A DNA stretch of 64,000 nucleotides from Marihabitans asiaticum (GCF_007828725.1 NZ_VIUW01000002.1:620001-684000), one strand, 5' to 3'. Positions 1-9,232 are shown, counted from the first letter of the stretch. The notes: a model not told the origin generated them from the sequence alone. Numbers and translations are program-made.

Positions 1-1215
1 CGCGCACGCGATGCCGGTCAGGCCGTAGTAGAAGGCGACGACGATCGAGAGCGCCGAGAGGCTGTCGAAGAGGAAGTTCTGGGAGATCATCGAGCCGACG
101 ACGTACCAGACGATCGCGGCCGCGCCGATCACCCAGGTGCCGAAGGCGGGGGTGCCGTAGTCGGCGTGCACCTCCTTGAACTTCGCCGGGAAGGCGCCGG
201 CGACGGCCATCGAGAGCGACCCGCGCGAGGCGGGCAGGATCGTCGTCTGGGTCGAGGCCAGGCCGGAGACGATGATCGAGAGCAGCAGCAACCAGTCCAG
301 CGGGCCGAGGACGATCTCGCCGACGAGGCCGAAGAGCGCCTCGTCGTCGTCGTACTCGCCGAGGGTGTCCAGGCTGAGCATCCCGAGGATCGCGACCGCC
401 GAGCCGAGATAGACGAAGAGCAGGATGATCGTCGAGACCACGCCGGCCCGGCCCGGGGCATCCAGGGTGTCCTCGGACTCCTCGTTGAGGTTGACCGCGG
501 ACTCCCACCCCCAGTAGCAGAAGACGCCGAGGAGCATCCCGCTGATGAGCGCGCTGGCCGACAGGCCGACCGGGTTGAACCAGTCGAGGCTGAACCCGGC
601 ACCCCCTTCGCCGTTGTCGCCGGTGGCCATCCGGTAGATCGCGACGACGACGAAGAGGAGCAGCGCCCCGACCTGCAAGCCGACCATGATCCGCTGGAAG
701 CGGGCGGACATCTCCGTGCCGCGCACGCACAGCCAGGTCAGCGCGAGCACCATGAGGCAGGCGAAGACGACGACGGCGACCCTGTTTTCGGCGAGGGAGT
801 CCAGGCCGAGGACGACGAAGGTGTACTTCGCCGCGACGTCCGCCTGCGCCCCGATGACGAGCACGCCGGTGGAGAAGATCGCCCAGCCGCCGATCCACCC
901 CAACCACGGACCCATCGCTCGAGTCACCCAGGAGAAGGTGGTGCCGCAGTCCGGGTCGGCGCGGTTCATGTAGTAGAACGCTCCGGCGATGAAGAGCATC
1001 GGGACGAAGCTGACGATGAGCACGGCCGGCGCCTTGGTCCCGGCGACGAGCGCGATCGACCCCAGCACCGCGGCGATGGTGTAGGCGGGGGCGGTCGAGT
1101 CGACGCCGATCGCGACCCCGTCCCAGAAGCCGACCGCGCCGGCCTTGAGGCCCTTGCCCGGCCGCGCGTCATCGACCGTCACCGGCCCGTCGCCTGCGCC
1201 TGGATCTTCGTTCAT
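1..1215 (-). CDS. APC-family amino acid permease (C-terminus beyond window)
   Basis: Secondary transporter of the amino acid-polyamine-organocation superfamily in the cytoplasmic membrane; substrate not predictable. About 405 residues are visible of a family that is usually near 500, so the last segments lie outside the window. A short hydrophilic N-terminus (MNEDPGAGDG) is followed by a glycine-rich first helix with AIGVDSTAPAYTIAAV, and later by YWGWESAVNLNEES, a typical APC signature. The loop near residue 205 reads GDNGEGGAG and is encoded by one of the CGAAGGGG octamers found all over this window. The ATG at 1215 has a GGGGAGG ribosome site. The next gene upstream is divergent with only about 30 bp between them. 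The family is certain, the substrate unknown. Confidence 0.88.
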   Translation of the reverse strand, partial: MNEDPGAGDGPVTVDDARPGKGLKAGAVGFWDGVAIGVDSTAPAYTIAAVLGSIALVAGTKAPAVLIVSFVPMLFIAGAFYYMNRADPDCGTTFSWVTRAMGPWLGWIGGWAIFSTGVLVIGAQADVAAKYTFVVLGLDSLAENRVAVVVFACLMVLALTWLCVRGTEMSARFQRIMVGLQVGALLLFVVVAIYRMATGDNGEGGAGFSLDWFNPVGLSASALISGMLLGVFCYWGWESAVNLNEESEDTLDAPGRAGVVSTIILLFVYLGSAVAILGMLSLDTLGEYDDDEALFGLVGEIVLGPLDWLLLLSIIVSGLASTQTTILPASRGSLSMAVAGAFPAKFKEVHADYGTPAFGTWVIGAAAIVWYVVGSMISQNFLFDSLSALSIVVAFYYGLTGIACA

Positions 1216-1244
1216 CGCGACCTCCCCGTCTCCTCAAGGTCAGG

Positions 1245-1511
1245 ATGACCGACCTCACCCCGTCGCAGGCAGAGCGTGACCAGATCGAGACCTACGACCC
1301 CGTACCCACGTGTGCTCGTGCAAGCACCCGCAGGCTGGGCGGCAGGTCGATCGTCGAAGGGTGGGTAGGGCCTGGGGCCCACGGGTTGCTCGTCGTCGGA
1401 GCGATCACCTCGATCCTCTCGCCGGCAGCCGTCGGCGCCCTTGTGCCGACCATCGGGCTGGTCACGGTGCTCGTGCTCGTCGCCGCGGCGACGCTGGCGG
1501 TACGTGCGTGA
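1245..1511 (+). CDS. Small membrane protein, possible MFS C-terminal remnant
   Basis: An 88-codon frame starting 30 bp from the divergent permease. The N-terminal 45 residues are polar; the rest is hydrophobic and could form two membrane helices (LLVVGAITSIL and TIGLVTVLVLVAAATLA). The succession PTCARAS...LGG...GPGAHGLLVVG...LSPAAV loosely recalls the end of aromatic-acid/H+ symporters of the MFS (usually YPTxVRAxG...GRLGG...GP), which suggests a decayed transporter tail rather than an intact gene. An AAGGTCAGG sequence precedes the ATG. Function unknown; it may not be expressed. Confidence 0.4.
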   Translation: MTDLTPSQAERDQIETYDPVPTCARASTRRLGGRSIVEGWVGPGAHGLLVVGAITSILSPAAVGALVPTIGLVTVLVLVAAATLAVRA

Positions 1512-1668
1512 CCGCACGCGACGAACACCTCACCTCCTGCTCGTTCGCTTGTGAATATGGCCACAGCGCCCGCCGCAGGAGCCGACCGCCGCCCTAGGTT
1601 GTCGACGCCGAGGCAACGCCGCCCCGGACGCGAGGTGACCTCGTGACCGCCACAGCAGGAGAACCACG

Positions 1669-2613
1669 ATGACAATGACGTCAGCCCGCACCGCCCTGGC
1701 CGCCGTGGCGGCCACCCCCTTCGTCCTCGGCTTGGCAGCCTCACCCGCAAGCGCCGCCCCCGAGAGGTACGGCCCCTACCAGCTGAACTTCACCGGGGCC
1801 CTGGCCTACTCCACGGGCGCCCCTGACGCCCTCCCGCTCGGGGTCAACGACTGGTCCTGCCGCACCACCTCGGTCAACCCCGACCCCGTGGTGCTCGTCC
1901 ACGGGACCTTCTCGAACCACTACACCTCCTTCGCCCGGATGGCGCCGGCGCTCAAGGCCGCCGGCCACTGCCTGTACTCCTTCAACTACGGGACCGACGG
2001 CTCGTCGCTCATCGCGCAGCTCCCGGGGGTCTACGGCACGACCGGGCTGGAGAGCAACGCCGGCGAGCTGTCTGCCTTCATGGCCACCGTCCGCCAGCGC
2101 ACCGGCTCCGACACCCTCGACCTCGTCGGCTGGTCCCAGGGCGGGACGATCATCTCCGACGTGCTCAAGGAGGAGGGAGGGAACGGCGTCGACCACGTCG
2201 TCACCCTCGGCGCGACCCATCACGGCACCACCTTGAGCGGGCTGGGCACCTTCGCCCGCGAGGTCGCCGGCGAGGAGCCGATCGGCGCGAGCCTCGGGCA
2301 GGCGGCCGTGGACCAGATCCGTGGGTCGGCCTACATGCAGGACCTCACCTCGACCCCCGACACGGTGCCGGGCGTCGACTACACCGTCATCGGGACTCGC
2401 TACGACGAGGTCTCCACTCCCTATCAGGCGACCTTCCTCGAGGAGGGGTCCGGCTCGGAGGTCGACAACATCACCCTGCAGCGTGGCTGCGCGATCGACC
2501 TGAGCGACCACCTCTCGATGGTCTACTCACCGCGCGCGATCGACCTGACCAATCGAGCGCTCAGCTCGCGGTGGACCTTCGTGCGCTGCGCACCGAACGC
2601 CCCCATCCTCTGA
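1669..2613 (+). CDS. Secreted alpha/beta-hydrolase, lipase class 2-like
   Basis: Probable extracellular lipase or esterase. Residues 1-29 are a Sec signal peptide ending ASPASA before APERYGP. The mature part has the oxyanion loop VLVHGTFSN, the nucleophile elbow GWSQGG (Ser near residue 156) and a late DHLSM that can supply the catalytic His near 281, all as in the EstA/Lipase_2 group. Conserved cysteines (CRTT, GHCLYS, RGCAID, VRCAPN) suggest two disulfides. The length of 314 is normal. AGGAGAACC precedes the ATG. It stands alone and is convergent with the SRPBCC remnant downstream. Substrate chain length cannot be told. Confidence 0.9.
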   Translation: MTMTSARTALAAVAATPFVLGLAASPASAAPERYGPYQLNFTGALAYSTGAPDALPLGVNDWSCRTTSVNPDPVVLVHGTFSNHYTSFARMAPALKAAGHCLYSFNYGTDGSSLIAQLPGVYGTTGLESNAGELSAFMATVRQRTGSDTLDLVGWSQGGTIISDVLKEEGGNGVDHVVTLGATHHGTTLSGLGTFAREVAGEEPIGASLGQAAVDQIRGSAYMQDLTSTPDTVPGVDYTVIGTRYDEVSTPYQATFLEEGSGSEVDNITLQRGCAIDLSDHLSMVYSPRAIDLTNRALSSRWTFVRCAPNAPIL

Positions 2614-2986
2614 CGCCTCGCGCCGCCCCGCCGGCGGTGGTGGAGGCGACCTCGTCGAGGTCGATCCGCACCTGGTTGTGCGCCTTGAACGGCTTGACGA
2701 AGCGTAGGTCGATGGTTACCCCGTCCTCGCTGGAGGAGGTGATCTCCATCGCGCCTTCGCCGGCCTCCTTGTTACCCGACCAGGCCTGGGTGCAGCCGAC
2801 GCCGCGCTCCGGGCCGGTGTAGGTGTGCTCCATGTTCGGGTCGGCGTCCTCCCACGGCGACCAGTGCTCCCACTCGCGCAGGGTGTCGACGAGTCGGTAC
2901 ACCCGCTCGCGCGGCGCGTCGATCGTGATCTCTCGGGAGATGGCGAAGGTGCCCCTGCCGAGTGCCTCTCGGTACCAGTTCGGCAG
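2614..2986 (-). pseudogene. SRPBCC/polyketide-cyclase-like gene remnant
   Basis: The reading frame gives a clear START/SRPBCC N-terminal half (FAISREITIDAPRERV, then LREWEHWSPWEDADP and HTYTGPERGVG), but it has no ATG, GTG or TTG before the domain begins; only a CTG at 2986 follows the stop at about 2999. After KAHNQVRIDLDE the frame loses family character (ASTTAGGAARGVRG) and runs into the tail of the convergent lipase gene. About half the usual 145-residue domain is therefore missing. It lies directly downstream of ppc on the same strand. I read it as a deletion remnant; a functional short protein from a rare start is less likely. Confidence 0.6.
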
Positions 2987-3038
2987 GTGCCAGGGGGGTC
3001 AGCTGCTCGCGGTCAGTATGCCCCGAGCCGGCCTACGG

Positions 3039-5732
3039 CTACCCGGTGTTGCGCATTCCCGCGGCGATCCCGCTGACGGTGTGCAGCAGGGCCCGCTCCA
3101 GCGCCGGGTCGTCACCGCCGTCGCGGCGACGTCGCAGCAGCTGCACCTGCAGGTGGTGCAGGGGCAGCAGGTAGGTGTCACGGATCTCCAGGGTGGTCCG
3201 CAGCACCGGGTCGTCGTCGAGCAGACGGTCGGCGCCGGTGACGAGCAGCACCTGCTCGGTGGTGCGCCGGTACTCGTCCTCGATCTCCGCCAGCGTGTCC
3301 AGCCCGTCCGGCGCGAGGGTCCTCACGTACTCCCGCGCGATCGCCAGGTCGGTCTTGGCCAGGGTCATCGAGACGTTGTCGACGAAGCTGGTGAAGAACG
3401 GCCAGGACCGGTACATCTCGCGCAGGGTGTCGAGGTCGTCCGCCGCTGCCGCCAACCCCGACCCCACGCCGTACCAGCCGGGCACGATCTGCCGGGACTG
3501 GGTCCACCCGAAGACCCAGGGGATCGCGCGCAGGTCGTCCAGCCCGGCGTCGGCCCCGGGGCGGCGCGAGGGCCGCGACCCGATCCGCAGCGCGCCGAGC
3601 AGGTCGACCGGGGTGGAGTCGACGAAGTACGACGCGAGCCCGGGCCGACGCACCAGGTCGAGGTAGCGCGACTCGGCGCCCGAGGCGACCCGGTCCATCA
3701 GGGCGTCCCAGGCGCTGGCCTGCTCGGCGCTGCGTCGGTGCTCGCGGTGCAGCACCGACGCCTCGAGGGTGGCGGCGACCATGAGCTCGAGGTTGTACCG
3801 GGCGAGCACGGGCAGGGCGTACTTGTCGCTGATCACCTCACCCTGCTCGGTGATCTTCACCTCGCCGGCGACGGTGCCGGCCGGCAGCGCCATGATCGCC
3901 TCGTAGGTCGGCCCGCCACCGCGGCCGACGGACCCGCCCCGACCGTGGAAGAAGGTCATCCGCACCCCGTGGCGCGCCCCGAGGTCGGTGATCACCCGCT
4001 GTGCCCGCTGGATCTGCCACTGCGACGCCGCGATGCCGCCGGACTTGTTCGAGTCGGAGTAGCCGAGCATCACCTCCTGGACCTCGCCGCGGGCGCGGAC
4101 CACCTCGCGGTACGAGGGGTCGCTGAGCAGCGCGTCGATGATCTCCTCGGCCTTGCCGAGCTCCTCGACCGTCTCCAGCAGGGGGACGAAGCCGACCCGG
4201 GCGACCCCGCGGTGAATGTCGACCAGACCCGCCTCGCGGGCGAGGAGGACCGCCGCGAGGATGTCATCGGCGTGCCGGGTCATCGAGACGATGTAGCTCT
4301 CGACGGTGCGCGGCCCGAAGGAGCTCAGCGCCCACTTCACGGCCGCAAACGTCTCGGCGGTCAGCGCTCCCCCTTCGTCCAGCGGGAGCGGCTGGCGAGC
4401 CAGCGGGCGACGGCCGGCCAGCTCGGCGGCGAGCACCCGCATCCGCTCCGGCTGGTCGAGATCGGCGTACCGGCGGTCGAGGTCGCCGAGCTGGTCGAGG
4501 AGTGCCCCGACCGCGTCGTGGTGCTTCTGGGAGTGCTCGCGCACGTCGAGGGTGGCCAGGGTCAGGCCGGTCGCCCGCACCGTGCGGATGAGCCGCTCCA
4601 GCTCTCCGGAGGCGACGAGCTCCCCCTGGTGGGCCGTGACCGAGCGGTGCAGCAGCAGAAGGTCCTCGAGCAGCTCGGCGTCGTCGGCGTAGTCGCTCCC
4701 CGGCACGTGCTCGGCCCCGGCGGCGACGCGCTCCTCGGTGAGCCGCAGCCGAGCCGTGACGGCAGTGAGGAAGAGCCGGTAGGGCTCCTCGGAGTTCAGC
4801 CGCCGGTAGCGCCCGGCGATCCCGGGAAGGCCGTCGAGCATCTCCTCGAGCCGCTCGGTCAGCTCGCCCGAGATCTGCGAGAGTCGGCTGCTCACCGACA
4901 GGTCGCGGCGCAGCACGTCGACCCGGGAGATGAGCAGCCGGATGCCGTGCACCGCCTGGAGGGTGAGGACCTCGCGGGTGGTCGCGGGGGTGACATTGGG
5001 GTTGCCGTCGCGATCCCCGCCCATCCACGTGCCGAAGCGAAGGGGGACAGCGGCCAGCGGCAGCTCGGCCCCGGCCGCGGCGACCCGGTCGCGCAGCTCC
5101 TCGACGACGTCGGGGACCGCGGCCCGGTTGAGTCCCTCGAGGTAGTAGACGCCGTTGCGGGCCTCGTCGGTCGGGTCCGGCGCCTCGACCCGGATGTCGT
5201 CGGTCGCCCACAGCAGGTCGATGCTCTCCGCCAGCCGGCGCGTCCGACGAGGCGAGTCCTCCTCGTCGAGGAGCCGGGCGATGCGGCGCAGCTTGTCCAG
5301 GGTCGAACGCCGGGTCACCTCGGTCGGGTGAGCGGTGAAGACCGGTCGCACGCAGAGCGCCTCCAGCTCGTCGGTGAGCTGGTCGGCGGCCACCCCGGCG
5401 TCGACGATGCGTTGCACGGTCTGCTCGATCCATCCCCCTTCGCCCTCGACGTGACGACGCAGCGCCCGGCCGCGATGCACCTGCTCGGTGACGTTGGCGA
5501 GGAAGAAGTAGGAGGTGAAGGCCCGCGCGACCCGTGCCGCCTGCTCCAGGTCTCCGTCGGCTCCCTCAGGCAGCCCCGGCATCGACGCGAGCGAGCCCTG
5601 CTTGGCCTGGGCCCGGACCTCCTCGACCCGGTCGAGCAGCTCCTGCCCTTCCGCGCGGACGAGGGTCTCACCGAGCAGGGAGGTGACGAGCCGGATGTCG
5701 CGGCGCAGCGCGCTCTCGGGTGCAGCGTTCAC
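3039..5732 (-). CDS. ppc: Phosphoenolpyruvate carboxylase
   Basis: Carboxylates PEP with bicarbonate to oxaloacetate, the anaplerotic feed of the TCA cycle in the cytosol. At 897 residues it is close to the usual 880-930. Visible hallmarks in order: VFTAHPTEVTRRS with the catalytic His, GGDRDGNPNVTP, YSDSNKSGGIAAS, FFHGRGGSVGRGGGP with the loop that contacts PEP, and the C-terminal GMRNTG whose terminal region normally binds inhibitors. The start overlaps the stop of the LmbE-family gene by four bases (ATGA), so the two are co-translated. ppdK elsewhere in the window acts on the same PEP/pyruvate node. Confidence 0.97.
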   Translation of the reverse strand: MNAAPESALRRDIRLVTSLLGETLVRAEGQELLDRVEEVRAQAKQGSLASMPGLPEGADGDLEQAARVARAFTSYFFLANVTEQVHRGRALRRHVEGEGGWIEQTVQRIVDAGVAADQLTDELEALCVRPVFTAHPTEVTRRSTLDKLRRIARLLDEEDSPRRTRRLAESIDLLWATDDIRVEAPDPTDEARNGVYYLEGLNRAAVPDVVEELRDRVAAAGAELPLAAVPLRFGTWMGGDRDGNPNVTPATTREVLTLQAVHGIRLLISRVDVLRRDLSVSSRLSQISGELTERLEEMLDGLPGIAGRYRRLNSEEPYRLFLTAVTARLRLTEERVAAGAEHVPGSDYADDAELLEDLLLLHRSVTAHQGELVASGELERLIRTVRATGLTLATLDVREHSQKHHDAVGALLDQLGDLDRRYADLDQPERMRVLAAELAGRRPLARQPLPLDEGGALTAETFAAVKWALSSFGPRTVESYIVSMTRHADDILAAVLLAREAGLVDIHRGVARVGFVPLLETVEELGKAEEIIDALLSDPSYREVVRARGEVQEVMLGYSDSNKSGGIAASQWQIQRAQRVITDLGARHGVRMTFFHGRGGSVGRGGGPTYEAIMALPAGTVAGEVKITEQGEVISDKYALPVLARYNLELMVAATLEASVLHREHRRSAEQASAWDALMDRVASGAESRYLDLVRRPGLASYFVDSTPVDLLGALRIGSRPSRRPGADAGLDDLRAIPWVFGWTQSRQIVPGWYGVGSGLAAAADDLDTLREMYRSWPFFTSFVDNVSMTLAKTDLAIAREYVRTLAPDGLDTLAEIEDEYRRTTEQVLLVTGADRLLDDDPVLRTTLEIRDTYLLPLHHLQVQLLRRRRDGGDDPALERALLHTVSGIAAGMRNTG

Positions 5733-6472
5733 TTCTCCTCCTCCTGGGCGATCCCGCCCATCCGGTAGGCGCGGAAGGTCACCGCGCGCTCGACACCCAG
5801 TGCCTCACCACCCTGGCGGAGGATCTCCGGGATGAACTCCTCCGGCGCCGGATGGCCGGGCAGCGCGGCGAGGTAGGCCTCGTGGCAGGAGAGCGAGGCG
5901 ACGCTCGACTCGACGTCCCGCGCCTGGACCTCGACCCCGTGCGTGGGCTCGGGGTGGCCCGCGACGAGCAGCCAGCCTGTCCCCCACTTCGCCAGGCCCT
6001 CCTCGTCGGCCAGCTCACGGAAGACCCAGGTGTTGTCCGCGTCGCGGATCGCGTCGACGGTCACCAGGCCGGCGACCCGGTGGTCGGCCTGGTTCAGCCC
6101 GCCGTATGCCTCGACGTCGAAGTTCGTCGTGACGACCGCGTCCGGCCGCACCTCTCGGATCACCCGGGCGACGTCGCGGCGCAGCTCGAGGCCGTAGACG
6201 AGCATCCCGTCCGGGTGGTCGAGGATGCGCAGGTTCGAGACCCCCACCTGCTCGCACGCGGCGGCCTGCTCCCGTGCTCGGACCGGACCGACCTCATCCG
6301 GCGGGACCTGCATACCGGCCTCGCCGCTGGTGAGCAGCAGGTAGGTCACCTCGACGCCTCGCCTGGTCCAGGCGGAGATCGCGGCGGAGGTGCCGTACTC
6401 CATGTCGTCGGGGTGGGCGACGACGCACAGCACGCGGCGCAGGTCACGGTCCGGCAGGGGCTCCAGGGGCAT
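5729..6472 (-). CDS. PIG-L/LmbE-family deacetylase
   Basis: Zinc-dependent N-deacetylase fold. VVAHPDDMEYG near residue 17 is the AHPDD zinc motif and QADHRVAG near 150 supplies the downstream His. The length of 247 fits the family, which includes mycothiol MshB/Mca and GlcNAc-PI deacetylases; the real substrate is unknown. It is the first gene of a two-gene unit with ppc. The start shows a leaderless layout: TAGCGT, then six bases, then ATG. It is divergent from the DinB-like gene. Confidence 0.88.
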   Translation of the reverse strand: MPLEPLPDRDLRRVLCVVAHPDDMEYGTSAAISAWTRRGVEVTYLLLTSGEAGMQVPPDEVGPVRAREQAAACEQVGVSNLRILDHPDGMLVYGLELRRDVARVIREVRPDAVVTTNFDVEAYGGLNQADHRVAGLVTVDAIRDADNTWVFRELADEEGLAKWGTGWLLVAGHPEPTHGVEVQARDVESSVASLSCHEAYLAALPGHPAPEEFIPEILRQGGEALGVERAVTFRAYRMGGIAQEEEK

Positions 6473-6514
6473 AGCCTCACGCTATCCGCGATGAGCGCGC
6501 ACGGAGGAGGCGTC

Positions 6515-7096
6515 ATGACACCTGAGACGGAGGAGCTGCTCATCCCCCTTCGCACGTCCCGGGCAGCCCTGCTGCTCAAGCTGGAGGGACTCTCCGAGCG
6601 CGACCAGCGCCGCCCGCTCACCCGGACCGGCACCAACCTCCTCGGCCTGGTCAAGCACTGCGCCTTCGTCGAGCTGGGGTACTTCGGCGACTGCTTCGAC
6701 CGGCCCAGCCCGGTGCCGTACCCGTGGGCGCAGGACGAGAGCGACATCGACGACAACCTCGATATGTACGCCGGCGAAGGGGAGTCCGCGGCCGACATCG
6801 TCGCGCTCGCCCGGACCGCCTGGGCGCAGGCGGACGAGACCTTCGCGAGCACCGACCTGGACGCGACGGCGACCGTGCCGTGGTGGCCCGAAGACCGGCG
6901 TCACCCCACCCTGCGACGGCTCATCGCGCACGTCTCGGCCGATGTCGCCCGGCATGCCGGGCACGCCGACATCCTGCGCGAGCAGCTCGACGGGGACGTC
7001 GGTCTGCGGCCGGGGATGAGCAACGTCCCCGAGCACGACGAGCAGTGGTGGGCGGACTACCGGGAGCGGCTGCAGCGGATCGCCGACGGCTGCTGA
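6515..7096 (+). CDS. DinB-like (DUF664) protein
   Basis: Four-helix-bundle DinB/YfiT-type protein, a superfamily that includes putative metal-dependent thiol transferases. The 193 residues begin TPETEELLIPLRTSRAALL; LVKHCAFVELGYFG holds the first metal-site-like His, and LIAHVSADVARHAGHADILRE holds the later His pair that completes the usual triad. A GGAGGAGG ribosome site five bases upstream decides for the ATG at 6515 rather than the in-frame ATG at 6491. Two codons near 6777 contain the CGAAGGGG octamer. Enzymatic role unknown. Confidence 0.85.
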   Translation: MTPETEELLIPLRTSRAALLLKLEGLSERDQRRPLTRTGTNLLGLVKHCAFVELGYFGDCFDRPSPVPYPWAQDESDIDDNLDMYAGEGESAADIVALARTAWAQADETFASTDLDATATVPWWPEDRRHPTLRRLIAHVSADVARHAGHADILREQLDGDVGLRPGMSNVPEHDEQWWADYRERLQRIADGC

Positions 7097-7130
7097 GCGC
7101 GGGATCGGGCAGGTCGGGCAGGATCGACGC

Positions 7131-7973
7131 GTGGATCTCGACGAGGCGGTGACCGAGCTGTACGGCTGCGAGCTGGCCGACTTCGTGCCGACCCGCACCC
7201 GGGTCGCCCGTCTCGTCGCCGATACCGACGAGGCGGCGCAGGTCCGGCGGCTGCGCAAGCCAACGGTCTCGGCGTGGCTGCTCAACCAGCTCGTCCGCGA
7301 GGACCCCGGGCTGATCGCTGACGTGCAGCGACTGGGGTCGGCGATGCGCAGCCTGCAGGCGAAGGGGGATGCCCGCGCCCTGCGTGAGCTGCGGCAGGAG
7401 CGGGAGGAGCTGCTCACCCGCGTGGTCGCCGGGGTGGAGGGCGTCGCGCGAGAGCGTGAGCGACCGCTGCCGGCGAGCGGGGTCGACGAGGTGAGCGCCA
7501 CCGTCATCGCCGCGCTCGCCGACGCGGGCAGCGCGGCCGCGCTGGCCTCGGGGATGCTCGTCCGGTCGCTGAGCTACTCGGGCTTCGGTGAGGTGGATCT
7601 GGACGACGCGGTCGCGACGCGGGCGCACCTGCGGCTCGTCCCGGCCGACGGGGGCGGTGAGTCGGCTGACCCCTGCTCGTCTGAGGCGGGCTCATCGGAG
7701 GCGGCGCAGGACGAGCGGGCGCAGGACGAGCTGGCAGCGGCGGTCGTGCGCCTCCAGACCGCCGAGGCCGACATCGTCCCTGCTCAAGAGGCGCTCGACG
7801 AGGCCCAGGCAGAGCTCGCTCGCGCCCAGGAGGCACTCCGCGTGGCACGGGAGCGCGCCGACGCCGCACGGGCCGAGCTGGGTCGGCGCCGGCGAACGCG
7901 AGATGCACAACAGCAGAACGTCTCCGCCCTCCGGCGTGCCGCCCTCGCCCGGGAGGGTGATGACCCGTCATGA
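7131..7973 (+). CDS. Conserved hypothetical protein with C-terminal coiled coil
   Basis: No recognised enzyme family. The N-terminal part (about 1-170) is helical with VRRLRKPTVSAWLLNQLVRE, a pattern seen in conserved actinobacterial proteins of unknown role. Residues 175-200 are Ser/Glu-rich and probably disordered, and about 200-275 form an Ala/Glu/Arg coiled coil (QEALDEAQAELARAQEALR). The start is GTG at 7131 with no good ribosome site; GGATC seven bases upstream is compatible with a leaderless start. Its stop overlaps the next ATG (ATGA), so the two genes are coupled. Confidence 0.75.
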   Translation: MDLDEAVTELYGCELADFVPTRTRVARLVADTDEAAQVRRLRKPTVSAWLLNQLVREDPGLIADVQRLGSAMRSLQAKGDARALRELRQEREELLTRVVAGVEGVARERERPLPASGVDEVSATVIAALADAGSAAALASGMLVRSLSYSGFGEVDLDDAVATRAHLRLVPADGGGESADPCSSEAGSSEAAQDERAQDELAAAVVRLQTAEADIVPAQEALDEAQAELARAQEALRVARERADAARAELGRRRRTRDAQQQNVSALRRAALAREGDDPS

Positions 7974-8554
7974 TGGCCCGCATGGCGCAGCGGACCCGAG
8001 TCGGACAGCAGACGGCACCACGCGAGCAGGCGCCTAAGTCGTGGTCCGACTCTCAGGTCGACCGGGCCGTCGACCAGGTCGAGGTCGAGATGCTCGACGA
8101 GTGGTTCGCCGGTGACGAGGACGACGTCGACACCGCCATCATCCCGCGACTGGCCACCGGCGGCGCCGTCCTCGTACCGGTCACGCTCGATCACCTCCAG
8201 GCGAGGCCCATGCCCGAACCCGCAGCAGCCGCACCCGTGCCGACCGCGGCACCGGCGCCCACCGCAGCACCGGAGCCCACCGCGGCACCCGCAGCGTCCA
8301 CGCCGGCGGGTCGGGCCCGGGGGCGCAGCCGCCACGCCAGCGCCGCGTCCGCCGACGCCGTGCGGCGCAACCTCATCGCTCTGGCGGTCATGATCAGCGC
8401 GATCGTCCTGCTCGGCGCGGTGATCGGGCTGATCGGTGGCTGGGCCTGGCTAGGCGGCTACGCCCTCATCGTCTGCTCGCTGATGACCGCGCGGTCCATC
8501 GCGAACCGGCAGCATGCCCCGCGGCACAGCCGCTACACCCCGCGCCACGCCTGA
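7970..8554 (+). CDS. Membrane protein with Pro/Ala-rich linker, hypothetical
   Basis: A 194-residue protein coupled by a four-base overlap to the coiled-coil gene before it. Residues 20-60 are acidic (VDQVEVEMLDEWFAGDEDD), 75-115 are a low-complexity Pro/Ala/Thr linker with repeats such as PAPTAAPEPTAAP, and two hydrophobic helices follow (LIALAVMISAIVLLGAVIGL and WAWLGGYALIVCSLM) before a basic tail. The layout suggests a cytoplasmic N-terminus with a short membrane anchor. Function unknown. The linker DNA is repetitive and its length may vary between strains. Confidence 0.75.
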   Translation: MMARMAQRTRVGQQTAPREQAPKSWSDSQVDRAVDQVEVEMLDEWFAGDEDDVDTAIIPRLATGGAVLVPVTLDHLQARPMPEPAAAAPVPTAAPAPTAAPEPTAAPAASTPAGRARGRSRHASAASADAVRRNLIALAVMISAIVLLGAVIGLIGGWAWLGGYALIVCSLMTARSIANRQHAPRHSRYTPRHA

Positions 8555-8661
8555 CGCGTCTACGCCCCGCCCGCGACCGCTGGACCCGGTCGCGCTCCTG
8601 CGCCCGCGACTCCTGACCCGTCCGCGCTCCTGCGCAGACCGACCAGCGATGCACCGACCAG

Positions 8662-9150
8662 CTACGGACTGAGCAGCGCGGCGAGTGTCGCCCCGAGCTC
8701 CTGGACTCGGCCGCGCGCCGCATCGTCGACCTCGCCCATCACCTCGACGTCGTCGAAGGCCTGGCGCCATCCGAGCGCGGAGACGATGCCGTGCACCGAG
8801 CGCACCGCGCCGGTCGTGTCGTAGCGCCCGTGGACATAGAGGCCGAAGGGCTTCTTGACCTGGCCGCCGTCCCCGGAACCCTGACCGTCCTCCCCCAGCG
8901 CCCCGCCGACGTGCAAGAAGGTGCTGTCGAAAAAGTGCTTCAGCGCACCCGACATGTACCCGAAGTTCGCCGGCGTCCCGAGCAGGTATCCATCGGCCGC
9001 AAGCACATCCTCGGCCGTCGCCTCGAGCGCGGGACGCTTCACGACCTCGACGCCCTCGATCTGGTCGTCCCGGGCACCGGCGAGCACCGACTCAAGCAGC
9101 GCCTGCATCGACCGGGTGGGGCTGTGATGGACGAGGAGTAGACGGCTCAT
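8662..9150 (-). CDS. Flavodoxin-like NAD(P)H-dependent FMN reductase
   Basis: A 162-residue flavodoxin-fold protein. MSRLLLVHHSPTRSMQAL is the phosphate-binding first loop, GYLLGTPANFGYMSGALKHFFD is the typical WrbA/flavodoxin_5 middle motif that contacts FMN, and KPFGLYVHGRYDTTG follows. It probably reduces quinones or azo/nitro compounds. The ATG at 9150 is chosen because the family begins there; the frame stays open upstream without family similarity. It is divergent from the MOSC gene, with about 80 bp between the starts containing one copy of the repeat seen in tandem at 50.5 kb. Confidence 0.85.
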   Translation of the reverse strand: MSRLLLVHHSPTRSMQALLESVLAGARDDQIEGVEVVKRPALEATAEDVLAADGYLLGTPANFGYMSGALKHFFDSTFLHVGGALGEDGQGSGDGGQVKKPFGLYVHGRYDTTGAVRSVHGIVSALGWRQAFDDVEVMGEVDDAARGRVQELGATLAALLSP

Positions 9151-9179
9151 GCCCCTCGATCGTGCCAGAGCCCCGCCCC

Positions 9180-9215
9180 GTCGCAGATCCCCGGGGAACA
9201 TCAGACGAACGGTCA
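9180..9215 (+). repeat. Single copy of the TCCCCGGGGA-centred repeat
   Basis: This stretch matches the 45-bp unit repeated three times at 50541-50666 over about 35 bases with three or four differences. The core TCCCCGGGGA is a perfect 10-bp palindrome. It lies between the divergent flavodoxin and MOSC genes, 20-50 bp upstream of the MOSC start, where an operator or promoter element would sit. Confidence 0.6.
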
Positions 9216-9232
9216 TCCTCGACGATGGACCC

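Noticed and set aside
2823-5768. 981-codon open frame on the plus strand
   Set aside because: Antisense shadow of ppc caused by high-GC codon bias; Arg/Gly/Pro/His-rich with no family features.
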